Assembly: GCA_046295215.1 (NCBI GenBank)
Contig: JBKBNP010000021.1
Coordinates: forward strand, 1-64,000
From: Szabonella sp046295215
GTDB lineage: Bacteria > Pseudomonadota > Alphaproteobacteria > Rhodobacterales > Rhodobacteraceae
Direction: 5' to 3'
DNA: 64,000 bases
Shown in pieces: positions 1-8,242 of the stretch (the first letter of the stretch is position 1; each line of letters opens with the position of its first letter). The notes under the pieces are model-generated. The model saw only the letters and a program-made list of their open reading frames with translations. It did not search any database and was not told the DNA's origin. The position numbers and the translations under genes are program-made.

Positions 1-18
1 CCGCGCCCGCCCGCGCCG

Positions 19-46
19 CCCCCCCCCCCCCCCCCCCCCCCCCCCC
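19..46. repeat. 28-base poly-C homopolymer
   Basis: An uninterrupted run of 28 cytosines lies at the very edge of the window, in a GC-rich stretch with no gene. It is 26 bases beyond the 3' end of the MttB-like gene. It could be a genuine slippage-prone tract, but a position at a sequence end also fits an assembly or sequencing artefact. Confidence 0.9.
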
Positions 47-72
47 GCGACATTTCCCCCGCGTGAGGCAGG

Positions 73-1644
73 TCAGAAATCGGTGGGCGCGCCGCCTTCC
101 TGTTTGCGGAGGGCCGTGAAGCGGTAAAGATCCTCGCGGTGATCCTCGTTGATCGGAGGGGGCGTGAATTCGGCAAGGATCTGCTTGTAGATCCGATGCG
201 CGCGCTCGGGCGTCCAGACGCCGCCATCGGCGGCCCAGGCCTCGTAATTGCGCCAGTCCGAAACGAAGGGCGCGTAAAAGGCCGTCTGGTATCGGTCCTG
301 CGTGTGCTGGCAGCCGAAATAATGCCCGCCCGCCCCGACCTCGCGGATTGCATCCAGGGCGATGTCATCCGGTGTGGTGGCAAAGGTCGCCTCTTCGAAA
401 TAGCGCTGGATCATCTGCAGCACTTCGCAATCCATCACGAATTTCTCCGGGGACGCGATCAGCCCGCCCTCCAGCCAGCCCGCCGCGTGATAGACCATGT
501 TTGTGCCCGACTGCACCGCAGCCCAAAGGCTGTTGGAGGTTTCCCACATCGCCTGCCCGTCCGGCACATTGGCCGCGCAAACCCCTGACGACCGCAAGGG
601 CAGCTTGTAGAACCGCGCCATCTGCCCGGTCATCTGCGTCGCGCGCATGTATTCGGGCGTGCCGAAGGCGGGCGCGCCGGATTTCATGTCGACGTTGGAG
701 GTGAAGGTGCCGATGGCCACCGGGCAACCGGGCTTGATATATTGCAGCAGGGCAATGGCCGCCAACCCCTCGGCCAGGCTCAGCGCCACCGCCCCCGCCA
801 TCGTCACCGGCGCCATGGCCCCTGCCAGCGTGAAGGGCGTGACCACCACCGGTTGCCCCCGCCGCGCCAGCCGCATCGCCCCGTCGAGCATCGGCAGGTC
901 ATGTTTCAGCGGTGAGACGGAGTTGATGTTGGTATACATCCGGGGCCGCGCCTCGAATTCCGAATGGGAAAGCCCGGCGGCCAGCCGCGTCATCTCCATC
1001 ACATCCTCGACCCGTTCGGCGCCAAGGCTGTAGGCATGGACGACCTTGTCGGTCAGTGTCAGCTTTTCGTAAAGGCAATCGAGATGACGCACCGAGGGGT
1101 GGATGTCGATGGGTTCCACCGGATAGCCGCCCGCGATGTGGATGCAGTTGAAATACTGCGTCAGCTTGATGAATTCCTTGAAGGTCTCGAAATCACCCGA
1201 CCGCTTGCCGCGCTCCAGATCCCAGGCGTTCGGTGGGGAGGAGACGTTGACGAACACCATATGCTGCCCGCCGATCACGATTTCCCGGTCGGGGTTGCGC
1301 GGGGTGATGGTGAAGCTCTCCGGCGCGTGGGAGAGCATTTCCATCACGAAATCCTCGTCCATGCGGACCGTCACGCCATCGACCCGGCATCCCGCCTGTT
1401 TCAGGATCGCGAGCGCCTCGGGGTTCAGGAACTCGATCCCGATGTCCGACAGGATGCGCATGGCCCCCCGATGCAGCGCCTGCACGCCCTCGGCATCCAG
1501 CGGTTCGGTCGGGCGGTCAGGGTTGACGGGCACGCGCCAGGGCATCTGGTCGATGGCGGCATGGCCCGCGCGGCTCTGGTTGCCCGCGCGTCCGCCCGAA
1601 CGGCGGCCGCGTTCCTTCTGGCGGGAGGTGGGTTCCCCGGTCAT
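73..1644 (-). CDS. MttB-superfamily (non-pyrrolysine) methyltransferase
   Basis: A 523-residue member of the trimethylamine methyltransferase superfamily, corrinoid-dependent enzymes that pass a methyl group from an amine or betaine to a cobalamin protein. The whole-length resemblance and the C-terminal GGHYFGCQHTQDRY stretch support this. The frame has no in-frame amber codon, so it is a non-pyrrolysine paralogue. Characterised relatives act on glycine betaine, proline betaine or carnitine, and the substrate here cannot be read. The start is the ATG at 1644, preceded by GGAG; an extension to 1689 lacks a better site. No corrinoid protein or reductive activator gene is adjacent inside the window, though the 3' side is cut off. 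Confidence 0.85.
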   Translation of the reverse strand: MTGEPTSRQKERGRRSGGRAGNQSRAGHAAIDQMPWRVPVNPDRPTEPLDAEGVQALHRGAMRILSDIGIEFLNPEALAILKQAGCRVDGVTVRMDEDFVMEMLSHAPESFTITPRNPDREIVIGGQHMVFVNVSSPPNAWDLERGKRSGDFETFKEFIKLTQYFNCIHIAGGYPVEPIDIHPSVRHLDCLYEKLTLTDKVVHAYSLGAERVEDVMEMTRLAAGLSHSEFEARPRMYTNINSVSPLKHDLPMLDGAMRLARRGQPVVVTPFTLAGAMAPVTMAGAVALSLAEGLAAIALLQYIKPGCPVAIGTFTSNVDMKSGAPAFGTPEYMRATQMTGQMARFYKLPLRSSGVCAANVPDGQAMWETSNSLWAAVQSGTNMVYHAAGWLEGGLIASPEKFVMDCEVLQMIQRYFEEATFATTPDDIALDAIREVGAGGHYFGCQHTQDRYQTAFYAPFVSDWRNYEAWAADGGVWTPERAHRIYKQILAEFTPPPINEDHREDLYRFTALRKQEGGAPTDF

Positions 1645-1751
1645 GTCCTGCTCCGTCGTTTGGCGCTCATTGCCCGCAGGATGGCGCAAGGGTGGGGGCG
1701 ATGGACACTCAGTCAGCGACGTGAATGGGTCGTTTTTTACCTCCCGACCGT

Positions 1752-2444
1752 TCAGGCGCTGCGGCGGGCGTCGATCCAGGCCCCCAGCGCGCCGATGTCG
1801 GGCAGCACGGCATCGGCCAGCGGGGCAAGCTCCTCCGCTTCGGCGATGCCGGTCAGCACGGCGATGGTCGCCATGCCCGCCGCGCGCCCCGCCATCAGGT
1901 CATGGCGGCTGTCGCCCACCATCACGACGCGCGACGGATCGGCGCCGGTGGCGCGCAAAAAGGCCAGACACATGCCCGGCCCCGGCTTGGCACCATGGCC
2001 CGAATCATAGCCGGCGATGAAGTCGAACAGATCGACGATGCCATGAGCCGCGAGATGCGCGCGCGCAGGGGCTTCGGAATCATTGGTCGCAAGGCCGATG
2101 GCAAGGCCGCGGGCGCGCAAGGCGGTCAGCGTCGGGCGCAGCGGCACGGCCTCGGCCATGGCGGCCGATTCCGCAAGGGTGTTGATCCGGGCGCGCAGTC
2201 TCGCATGGGTTATATCCGGAAGTTCCGGCAGAAGGGCTGCGGCAATCTCCTCGGCCGTGGCGGCGATCACCGGACTGTCGGCGCGAAAATTGCCATGGAC
2301 GAGGTTGTAGCCGATGGCGGCCGCCAGCCGGTCGCCGTGGTCGGGATCCGTGGCGAGCGTGCCGATCAGCTCTGCCGCCCAGGCCCCCCAGCTGCGCCGG
2401 AAATCAAAGAGCGTTCCATCCTTGTCGAAAATCACCCCGTCCAT
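1752..2444 (-). CDS. HAD-superfamily hydrolase, phosphoglycolate phosphatase-like
   Basis: A 230-residue soluble HAD phosphatase of the Gph/PGP type. All four motifs are visible: FDKDGT near residue 6 with the nucleophile and acid aspartates, LATND as motif II, the lysine in KPGPG as motif III, and VMVGDSRHD as motif IV. A helical cap domain lies between motifs I and II, as in 2-phosphoglycolate phosphatases, but the substrate is not provable. The start at 2444 gives the canonical MDGVIFDKDGT N-terminus; the longer frame adds an unrelated 19-residue tail. It lies 107 bases downstream of the start of the MttB-like gene on the same strand and has no obvious functional partner. Confidence 0.85.
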   Translation of the reverse strand: MDGVIFDKDGTLFDFRRSWGAWAAELIGTLATDPDHGDRLAAAIGYNLVHGNFRADSPVIAATAEEIAAALLPELPDITHARLRARINTLAESAAMAEAVPLRPTLTALRARGLAIGLATNDSEAPARAHLAAHGIVDLFDFIAGYDSGHGAKPGPGMCLAFLRATGADPSRVVMVGDSRHDLMAGRAAGMATIAVLTGIAEAEELAPLADAVLPDIGALGAWIDARRSA

Positions 2445-2546
2445 GCGCAGCCCTCGTCCCTGTTGTCCTGGTCCCATAACCCGGTCGCGCGCAGCTTGCA
2501 CCGGCCCGGAGGCAGAGGCAATGACAGGCGACCACCCCCTGCCCGC

Positions 2547-2828
2547 TCAGGTCCAGTGCATCTGCGCCCCGCCCGGAAGATGGGCACGCGCCTCGGCGGG
2601 GGCGGTGCGTGCATGGCCCGTCGCATCGCAAAAGCCGATGATCCAGGCATCATCCATCAGTAGGAAATCTAGGACCGCCCCCAGAAACAGCGGGTCGCGC
2701 GCATCGCGGGCCAGATCGGACATCGCCGCCCCTGTCGCGCCCAGGAACGTGCCCAGCAGATCATCCTGCGCGGCGATCCAGGCGAGCGCCTCCAGCGCAA
2801 GGGTTTCGGCGGTTTCTTGCCGGGACAT
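2547..2828 (-). CDS. DUF3572 family protein
   Basis: A 93-residue, mostly helical, soluble protein of the DUF3572 family, which is common in alphaproteobacteria and often found beside pleD, as here. The N-terminus MSRQETAETLALEALAWIAA and the central LGAVLDFLL segment match the family pattern. No biochemical function is known. The start was set at the ATG at 2828; the frame is open to 2948 but that extension is not family-like and runs into the divergent upstream region of pleD. The two genes diverge across about 155 bases that should hold both promoters. Confidence 0.75.
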   Translation of the reverse strand: MSRQETAETLALEALAWIAAQDDLLGTFLGATGAAMSDLARDARDPLFLGAVLDFLLMDDAWIIGFCDATGHARTAPAEARAHLPGGAQMHWT

Positions 2829-2983
2829 GGCGGGTTCTCCACAGGATTCAGGGCGTCGTACAGGGGACAGGGCTGCCGGATCCGTCTCGGGCCCGACAAT
2901 TCGAAAGGAATTCTTAACCAAATGCGAGGAAAGATGAATGCAGTTCAAACGAAACCAGGCGCAAAAGAAACGGGCCTTCGACC

Positions 2984-4384
2984 ATGCCGGGCAGAATTCT
3001 CATTGTCGATGATGTCGCGACCAACCGGATCGTCTACAAGGTAAAGCTCGGGGCGGCCTGCTATGAGCCCATCCTTGCAGTGAACGGGGCCGACTGTCTG
3101 ACGATCGCGCGGGACGGCCGGCCTGACCTGATCCTGCTCGACATGATCCTGCCCGACCTCGAAGCCCCGCATATCCTCCGGACCCTGCGCGCCGATCCGG
3201 TGACGGCGGCAATTCCGGTGGTGGTGCTGTCCTCCGACATGGACCCGGAGCGGCGGATGGCGGCCTTTGCCGCAGGAGCGGACGACTTCCTGTGCAAGAG
3301 CGTGTCGGATGAGGATCTTCTGTCGCGGCTTCGCAACCTTCTGCGTGAATACGAGGAAATCAGCGGGCCCGAAACCGGCGAGGCGACGATGCGGGCGCTC
3401 GGCTTTGCAGAGGCGCAGCAGGAGTTCGCACCGGCCGGGTCCATCGCCATCGTCGCCCGGAAGCGGGAGTCCGCGCTGCACCTGCGGCATGACCTGGCCC
3501 CGCATCTGGTGGACCGCATGATGGTCCTGTCCCGCGAGGAAGCCCTCGGCGAACGGATGGGCGGTCCGATGCCGGATGTCTATCTGCTGGAGACCGACCG
3601 GCAGGATCCGCTGGGCCATCTGCGGTTGCTGTCCGAATTGCGCAGCCGGCATGACAGCCGGCACGCCGGAATCTGCATCCTGCACCATGACGGCGACGGA
3701 CAGCCCGCCATGTGCTTCGACATGGGGGCGAATGACTGCGTTCTCGCCCGGACCGACCCGCGCGAGATTGCCCTGCGCCTGACCCGGATCATGGCGCGCA
3801 AGCGCGAGGCCGACCGCATCCGCGCCTCGGTGCGCGACGGGCTGAGGCTGGCGCTGATCGACCCGCTGACAGGGCTGCACAACCGCCGCTATGCGCTCAG
3901 CCGGCTGGAGGGCGTTGCCGAAACCGCCCGCCAGACCGGTGGAAGCTTTGCCGTGATGGTGGTGGATCTGGACCGGTTCAAGCTGGTCAATGACCTGCAT
4001 GGGCATGCCGCGGGGGATGCGGTTCTGGTGGAGGCCGCGCGCCGGCTCGCCTCCACGATCCGCGCGTCGGATCTGGTGGCGCGAATCGGGGGAGAGGAGT
4101 TTCTGGTCGTGTTGCCCGGCGCCGATCTTGCGATGGCACGCCCGGTGGCGGAACGGCTTTGCCAGGCCATCAACGAACAGGAATTCGAACTGCCCGGACA
4201 GGGATGGCTGCAGGTCACCTGTTCCATCGGCCTTGCCGCATCCGACAGGCAGGACCGGACGGAGGCCGATCCGGTCTATGGTCTGGAAACCGTGAGCGCG
4301 GTGATCGACCGGGCGGACCGCGCGCTTTTGCAGGCCAAGACCGCCGGGCGCAATCAGGTCACGATCAGCAGGACGGCGGCCTGA
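2984..4384 (+). CDS. pleD: PleD-type response regulator / diguanylate cyclase
   Basis: A 466-residue REC-REC-GGEEF protein. The first receiver domain (about residues 1-120) keeps the acidic pocket and the phospho-acceptor Asp53 in LLDMILPD. The second receiver (about 150-270) is degenerate, as in Caulobacter PleD, where it serves as a dimerisation adaptor. The C-terminal cyclase domain has an intact GGEEF at 369-373 and an RxxD product-inhibition site (RASD, 360-363) exactly five residues upstream, so it should make cyclic di-GMP and be feedback-inhibited. In Caulobacter PleD drives the swarmer-to-stalked transition. It diverges from the DUF3572 gene. No divK is adjacent, unlike the Caulobacter divK-pleD arrangement. 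Confidence 0.93.
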   Translation: MPGRILIVDDVATNRIVYKVKLGAACYEPILAVNGADCLTIARDGRPDLILLDMILPDLEAPHILRTLRADPVTAAIPVVVLSSDMDPERRMAAFAAGADDFLCKSVSDEDLLSRLRNLLREYEEISGPETGEATMRALGFAEAQQEFAPAGSIAIVARKRESALHLRHDLAPHLVDRMMVLSREEALGERMGGPMPDVYLLETDRQDPLGHLRLLSELRSRHDSRHAGICILHHDGDGQPAMCFDMGANDCVLARTDPREIALRLTRIMARKREADRIRASVRDGLRLALIDPLTGLHNRRYALSRLEGVAETARQTGGSFAVMVVDLDRFKLVNDLHGHAAGDAVLVEAARRLASTIRASDLVARIGGEEFLVVLPGADLAMARPVAERLCQAINEQEFELPGQGWLQVTCSIGLAASDRQDRTEADPVYGLETVSAVIDRADRALLQAKTAGRNQVTISRTAA

Positions 4385-4508
4385 GGGCGGGCCATCTCTC
4401 TGCGGAGCGCGGCATCGCGGGGCCGAGAGGCAAGACGGGCGGGAAGTCGGGGAACGGAACGGTCCGAAAGGGCAATCCGGGGCGAGCGGAGGCCCTGCCG
4501 CCACGGGG

Positions 4509-4553
4509 CAGACCGGCGCGGGCCAGACCGGCGCGGGGCAGACCGGCGAAGAA
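4509..4553. repeat. Three tandem 15-bp repeats
   Basis: Three consecutive copies of a 15-base unit (CAGACCGGCGCGGGC, then the same with a final G, then a diverged third copy ending in AAGAA) lie between the convergent pleD and metal-resist genes, directly before a hairpin. This looks like a local slippage duplication. Confidence 0.7.
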
Positions 4554-4620
4554 GGGGGCGCTCGCGCCCCCTCGCCCGTTCCGGGCTCACCCCCTGAGGA
4601 TATTTCCGGACAGAAAAAGC
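4554..4620 (+). terminator. Composite 3'-end element after pleD
   Basis: A perfect 7-bp hairpin (GGGGGCG, loop CTCG, CGCCCCC at 4554-4571) is followed 20 bases later by CCCCTGAGGATATTT and a GACAGAAAAAGC tail (4591-4620). The same order, hairpin then C-rich core then TATTT, recurs after other genes in this window (31250-31307, 63402-63455). It lies between convergent genes and probably marks the 3' end of pleD. Confidence 0.6.
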
Positions 4621-4647
4621 CGGATCGTGTCGGCGCAGCGACGATCC

Positions 4648-5217
4648 TCAGGGCCGGGAGGGGGCGGAGCGGTCTTCAGGCCCGGGGCCGCGCGCGCCGT
4701 CGCGGAGCGGCGCGCGGCGGCGAAGGCCCTTTTCGAGCCGGTCGGCGAAAGCCGCACGCTCTGCCGCATCAAGACCGGCGAGATGATCGAGGATCAGCGC
4801 CTCGCCCAGCGCACGCCGCTCGGTGGCGCGCAGCGTGCTGCGGTCGAGCGCCGCCCGCAGTCGCGCGCCGTCAAAGGGCGTGCTGCGGATCGCGGCCAGC
4901 ACTTCGGCCAGATCCTGCCGCATCTCCTGCCGCGCCCCGCGCAGATCGGGGGCCTGTTCGACAAAGGCGCGGCGCAGGGCGCGGCGGTCCTGATCGGTCA
5001 GGGCGGGGCCAAAGAAACCGAAGCCCAGATCGCGCACCGCATGGGGGCGCGGACCGTCGGCGCGGCCTTTCACGATGCTGCCGACAAAGAGCCCCGCCAC
5101 CGCCAGATTGAGCGCGAGCGAGATCACGAGGACAGCTTTCAGCAGACGCCCCGGCCCGGAGTTCGGGGTCTCCGGCACCGGTCCTGATCGGGGCCCTGAC
5201 TGCGGATCACCGGACAT
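4648..5217 (-). CDS. Periplasmic metal-resist/Spy-like protein, membrane anchored
   Basis: A 189-residue protein with a short Pro/Gly-rich cytoplasmic N-terminus, one membrane segment (about residues 25-47) and a long, charged, helical periplasmic domain rich in Arg/Glu/Ala pairs. That layout is the heavy-metal-resistance (CnrX/Spy/CpxP-like) family, whose members sense metals or act as periplasmic chaperones. CnrX-type Met/His metal-ligand clusters are not evident here. It is the last gene of the four-gene ECF operon, three bases after the anti-sigma-like gene, so a role as periplasmic sensor or target of that sigma factor is an inference from context. Confidence 0.7.
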   Translation of the reverse strand: MSGDPQSGPRSGPVPETPNSGPGRLLKAVLVISLALNLAVAGLFVGSIVKGRADGPRPHAVRDLGFGFFGPALTDQDRRALRRAFVEQAPDLRGARQEMRQDLAEVLAAIRSTPFDGARLRAALDRSTLRATERRALGEALILDHLAGLDAAERAAFADRLEKGLRRRAPLRDGARGPGPEDRSAPSRP

Positions 5218-5220
5218 GGT

Positions 5221-5580
5221 TCAGCCCTCCTCCAGAAATTCGACGTCATCGGGCAGCAATTCGACGAGGTCCAGCCCCTGCCCCGGCCAGACGGTTTCGG
5301 TCAGCGCCGCAACGGGGGCCGGGGCGGCAAGACCCAGCCAGAGCCCCGCAACAGCGGCGGTCGAGAGCCCGGCCAGTGCCTGTCCGCCCCCGATGGCGGC
5401 AAGCATCGACTGCCAGAGGGAGGGAGGCCGTCGCACCTGCCGGGCCGTCGCCGGTTCGGGGCGGCCAGGCTGAAGCGACAGCGCTCCGGCCAGAATCCGG
5501 TCGGTCAGATGGGCCGGGGCCGGGGGGCGCGGGGCAATCCGGGCCTCGTGCAGCAGATCGTCAAGGTCGCGCTCGTCCAT
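5221..5580 (-). CDS. Putative anti-sigma factor (single-pass membrane protein)
   Basis: A 119-residue protein with an acidic N-terminus (MDERDLDDLLHEAR), a Pro/Arg-rich middle, one membrane segment around residues 75-95, and a short acidic periplasmic tail ending in VELLPDDVEFLEEG. It begins one base after the stop of the ECF sigma factor, with AAGGAG six bases before the ATG formed by the sigma gene's own end, so the two are translationally coupled. Its position directly after the sigma gene and its topology suggest it is the cognate anti-sigma factor. It lacks the HxxxCxxC zinc motif of ZAS-type anti-sigma factors, so the assignment rests on context. Confidence 0.6.
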   Translation of the reverse strand: MDERDLDDLLHEARIAPRPPAPAHLTDRILAGALSLQPGRPEPATARQVRRPPSLWQSMLAAIGGGQALAGLSTAAVAGLWLGLAAPAPVAALTETVWPGQGLDLVELLPDDVEFLEEG

Positions 5581-5581
5581 C

Positions 5582-6175
5582 TCAGTCTCCTTCGCCATAG
5601 CCCAGATCGGGCCTGCGTCCGGCCAGCAAGGCCGCAAGCCCCCGCTTGCCGCGCGCGGTCAGGCTTTCCACCGCTTCAACCCCGATGTCCATGACCGCCG
5701 CAATCTCGGGATTGGTCAGCCCTTCGATATGCCGCAGCACAACCGCCTGACGCTGCCGGTCCGGCAGTTCCGCGAGTGCGGCCGAAAGCGCGGCCTGCCG
5801 GTCGCCCTCGATCAGCCGCGTCTCGGCATCCGCCGCCTCCGAGGCCAGTTCCGGCGCATCCTCCAGCGTGACCGGACGGCGCAGGCGGCGGGCGCGCAGC
5901 CGGTCGGTGCAGAGGTTCGTCGCGACCCGGTAGAGCCAGGTCGACACCTGTGCCTCGCCCCGCCGCCAGTCCGGTGCGATGCGCCAGAGCCGCAGCATCG
6001 ATTCCTGCGCCACATCCTCGGCCTCGGCCCGGTCCCCGCCCAGGAGCCGGGTGGAATAGGCCAGGAGCCGGGGCACCAGCCGCAGCGTCAGCGCCCGCGC
6101 CGCTGCCGCATCCCCGTTGGCATAGAGGACCAGCAGCGCCTCGTCGGGCAGGTCGGATGCATCGTCCAGAGCCAT
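5582..6175 (-). CDS. RNA polymerase ECF sigma factor
   Basis: A 197-residue sigma-70 family factor of the ECF class. Region 2 spans about residues 10-75 with the DVAQESMLRLWR helix. Region 4 follows with LPDRQRQAVVLRHIEGLTNPEIA and a helix-turn-helix. Regions 1 and 3 are absent. The ATG at 6175 is preserved after AGGA at a five-base spacing; upstream in-frame starts (6181, 6238) have poorer sites. It lies between the EF-hand protein gene and the anti-sigma-like gene, all on the same strand, so it probably drives its own operon in response to an envelope or metal cue. Confidence 0.88.
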   Translation of the reverse strand: MALDDASDLPDEALLVLYANGDAAAARALTLRLVPRLLAYSTRLLGGDRAEAEDVAQESMLRLWRIAPDWRRGEAQVSTWLYRVATNLCTDRLRARRLRRPVTLEDAPELASEAADAETRLIEGDRQAALSAALAELPDRQRQAVVLRHIEGLTNPEIAAVMDIGVEAVESLTARGKRGLAALLAGRRPDLGYGEGD

Positions 6176-6235
6176 CGTCATCCTGTCGGCGATACAGTCT
6201 TTGTGCCCCCGGTGCCAGTGGCGCCGGAGGCCTGT

Positions 6236-6263
6236 CATCCGAAGGGGCTGTGCCCTCCGGATG
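6236..6263 (-). terminator. Hairpin between EF-hand and sigma genes
   Basis: An interrupted inverted repeat (CATCCG-A-AGGG, six-base loop, CCCT-C-CGGATG) lies 17 bases after the EF-hand gene stop and 60 bases before the sigma factor start. It has no T tract. It could protect the upstream message or partly attenuate transcription into the sigma gene. Confidence 0.4.
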
Positions 6264-6279
6264 GTGCGGGGGGAGGCGG

Positions 6280-6927
6280 TCAGTCCTGCGCGGCATCGGG
6301 GGCGGCGCCGGGGCCAACCCGGCGTTCGGTGCGGTCCCCGCGCTTGTCCCAGCCGCGATGCCGGTGCGGGCCGTCTCCGCGACGTTCCGCGCGGCGCTCG
6401 GCCCGGTATTCGCTGCGGTGGTCGCCCTGTGCCCGGTCATGGCGCTTCATCATCCGTTCGCGCGCCTGCGCAAGCTCTGCCTCGGTGATGGCACCGTCAT
6501 TGTCGCGGTCGATGCGGTCGAACATGGTGGCGAGCATCTGCCCCCCCGCCAGAAGTTCGGCCGCCGAAAGCGCGCCATCCCCGTCGGTGTCGAAACGGGC
6601 GATCATGCGCTGCGCACGCATCCGCGCCCGGGTCTCGGCAGCCGCCATCGCGGCGGCAACGAGTTCATCCTCGCTGATGCGGCCATCGCCATCGGCGTCA
6701 AGCGCCGCGGCCCGCGCCGCCCGCCAGGCGCGCAACTCCTCCTGCGTCACCTTGCCGTCGCCATCGGCATCGGCCTCGGCGAAATCGAACGCGCCCCCCA
6801 TATTGCCCATCATGGCGCCCGGCCCGGCGCCCGGCGTGCGCGATTGCGCCTCGACCGCTGTGGAAAGGGTGGCGCCCACCATGGCGGCAGCGGCAAGAAG
6901 GCTGGTCAGGGCAGTGGTGCGTTTCAT
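6280..6927 (-). CDS. Periplasmic four-EF-hand protein
   Basis: A 215-residue exported protein with a signal peptide (MKRTTALTSLLAAAAMVGAT, cleavage near AVEAQ). Four canonical 12-residue calcium loops follow at about 53-64 (DADGDGKVTQEE), 77-88, 113-124 and 140-151, all with D-x-D/N-x-D-G. The last 55 residues are very basic (RAERRAERRGDGPHRHRGW). The start has AGGAG eight bases upstream. It is the first gene of the ECF sigma operon. Calcium sensing or buffering in the periplasm is the likely role; the Arg-rich tail might bind acidic surface polymer. Confidence 0.85.
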   Translation of the reverse strand: MKRTTALTSLLAAAAMVGATLSTAVEAQSRTPGAGPGAMMGNMGGAFDFAEADADGDGKVTQEELRAWRAARAAALDADGDGRISEDELVAAAMAAAETRARMRAQRMIARFDTDGDGALSAAELLAGGQMLATMFDRIDRDNDGAITEAELAQARERMMKRHDRAQGDHRSEYRAERRAERRGDGPHRHRGWDKRGDRTERRVGPGAAPDAAQD

Positions 6928-7128
6928 CGGATGTCTCCTGTCTTCCGGTTTCGGGCTGGCGCCTCTGCGCCGTCCTCATGTTCCTTCCACGGACGGGGCC
7001 GTGGTTTCCGTCGCAGCGGCGGGCGGAATTTTGCGACATGGCGACGCGGGGCGGGGCCGGGACTACCCTTTCAGCCGTCCGCGCGCTATGACGGGGCATC
7101 CCCTTCGGATCATAGTGAAGGCTGCAGC

Positions 7129-7533
7129 ATGACGGATACGACCCTGACCATCGACCAAGGCGATCCGCAGGAACGTCTGATCGGCCCGGCGCTGCGGCGC
7201 GGATGGCGCTGTCGCTGCCCGGCCTGTGGATCCGGCCCCCTGCTGCGCGGCTATCTGACCGTGCGCGACAGTTGCCCGGTCTGCGGCGAGGAATTGCACC
7301 ATCACCGCGCCGACGATGGCCCGGCCTATCTGACGATCCTGATTGTCGGGCATCTTATGGCACCGCTGATCCTCTGGGCCTTTGTCAAGTTTCGCCCCGA
7401 TCCGATGGTTATGGCCACCATCTTCACAGTGGGGACCGTGGCGCTGTCGCTGTTCCTGCTGCCCCGGCTCAAGGGGATGGTGGTCGCGATGCAATGGTCG
7501 CGGCGGATGCACGGGTTCGGGCGCGGTGCCTGA
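7129..7533 (+). CDS. DUF983 family membrane protein
   Basis: A 134-residue protein with an N-terminal zinc-ribbon-like pair of motifs, CPAC (30-33) and CPVC (49-52), followed by two membrane segments (about 68-90 and 94-112) and a basic C-terminus. This is the DUF983 layout found across alphaproteobacteria; function unknown, although the family is sometimes linked to cytochrome oxidase loci. The GTG start of the NUDIX gene overlaps its last codons, so the two form a coupled pair. Confidence 0.82.
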   Translation: MTDTTLTIDQGDPQERLIGPALRRGWRCRCPACGSGPLLRGYLTVRDSCPVCGEELHHHRADDGPAYLTILIVGHLMAPLILWAFVKFRPDPMVMATIFTVGTVALSLFLLPRLKGMVVAMQWSRRMHGFGRGA

Positions 7534-8221
7534 CGCGGCCCCGGCCCCGGCAGCCTTGCGCGACGCGGCTACGATCGTGCTGTGGCGGCGGAGTCGCGAA
7601 GGCGCGGTCGAGGTGCTGATGGGCCAGCGCGGCGCGGGGGCCGCCTTCATGCCGTCGAAATTCGTCTTTCCCGGCGGCGCGGTGGACCCTGCCGATGAGG
7701 CCGTGCGCATTGGCGGGGCCTTGCCCGACATTTGCGCGCGCGGTCTAGCCATCGAAAGCCAGCGGCGGCCCGAAACGCTTGCCGCCAGTGCAATCCGCGA
7801 GTTGTGGGAGGAAACCGGCCTCGCGCTCGGCCTGCCCGGCGAATGGGACCAGCCGCCCGAGGACAAGGGCCATGACTGGCGCGCCTTTGCCGACCGGGGG
7901 CTGTGCCCCTCGGCGGCGGGTCTGCGCTTCATCTTCCGGGCGATCACGCCGCCCGGACGGCCGCGGCGTTTCGACGCGCGGTTCTTTCTGGCGGATGCGG
8001 CGGGCATCACGGGCGATAGCGAGGATTTCAGCGCCGCCACGGATGAGCTGTCGCATCTGCACTGGGTCGGGCTGGAGGCGGCCCGGCGGCTTGACCTGCC
8101 CTTCATCACCGAGGTCGTGCTGGCCGAGGTCAAGGCGCGGCTGGCGCGCGGTCCGGACCCGGCGGGCGTTCCCTTCTTCGACAATTCGGGGGACCGACCG
8201 CGGTTCCGGCGGCTCGGCTGA
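7526..8221 (+). CDS. NUDIX hydrolase
   Basis: A 231-residue NUDIX-fold hydrolase. The catalytic box is visible as RELWEETG at residues 91-98, preceded by a substrate-side VFPGG segment at 47-51. The insertion between them and the total length are those of the larger NUDT19/RppH-unrelated group that often hydrolyses CoA derivatives or nucleotide sugars; the substrate is not assignable. I start it at the GTG at 7526, overlapping the DUF983 stop by eight bases, because the sequence upstream is only the DUF983 reading frame shifted. Confidence 0.82.
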   Translation: MPDAAPAPAALRDAATIVLWRRSREGAVEVLMGQRGAGAAFMPSKFVFPGGAVDPADEAVRIGGALPDICARGLAIESQRRPETLAASAIRELWEETGLALGLPGEWDQPPEDKGHDWRAFADRGLCPSAAGLRFIFRAITPPGRPRRFDARFFLADAAGITGDSEDFSAATDELSHLHWVGLEAARRLDLPFITEVVLAEVKARLARGPDPAGVPFFDNSGDRPRFRRLG

Positions 8222-8242
8222 CCCGGCCCGGCACGGTTGCGC

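Noticed and set aside
1725..2663. A 312-codon + frame over the HAD and DUF3572 genes
   Set aside because: No family similarity; the minus-strand HAD protein shows all four catalytic motifs.
2945..4504. A 519-codon open frame opposite pleD
   Set aside because: Antisense to a strongly supported REC-GGEEF protein.
6928..7128. ECF-type -35/-10 promoter before the EF-hand gene
   Set aside because: GGAAAC and CGTC strings occur but at the wrong spacing, so no promoter call was made.
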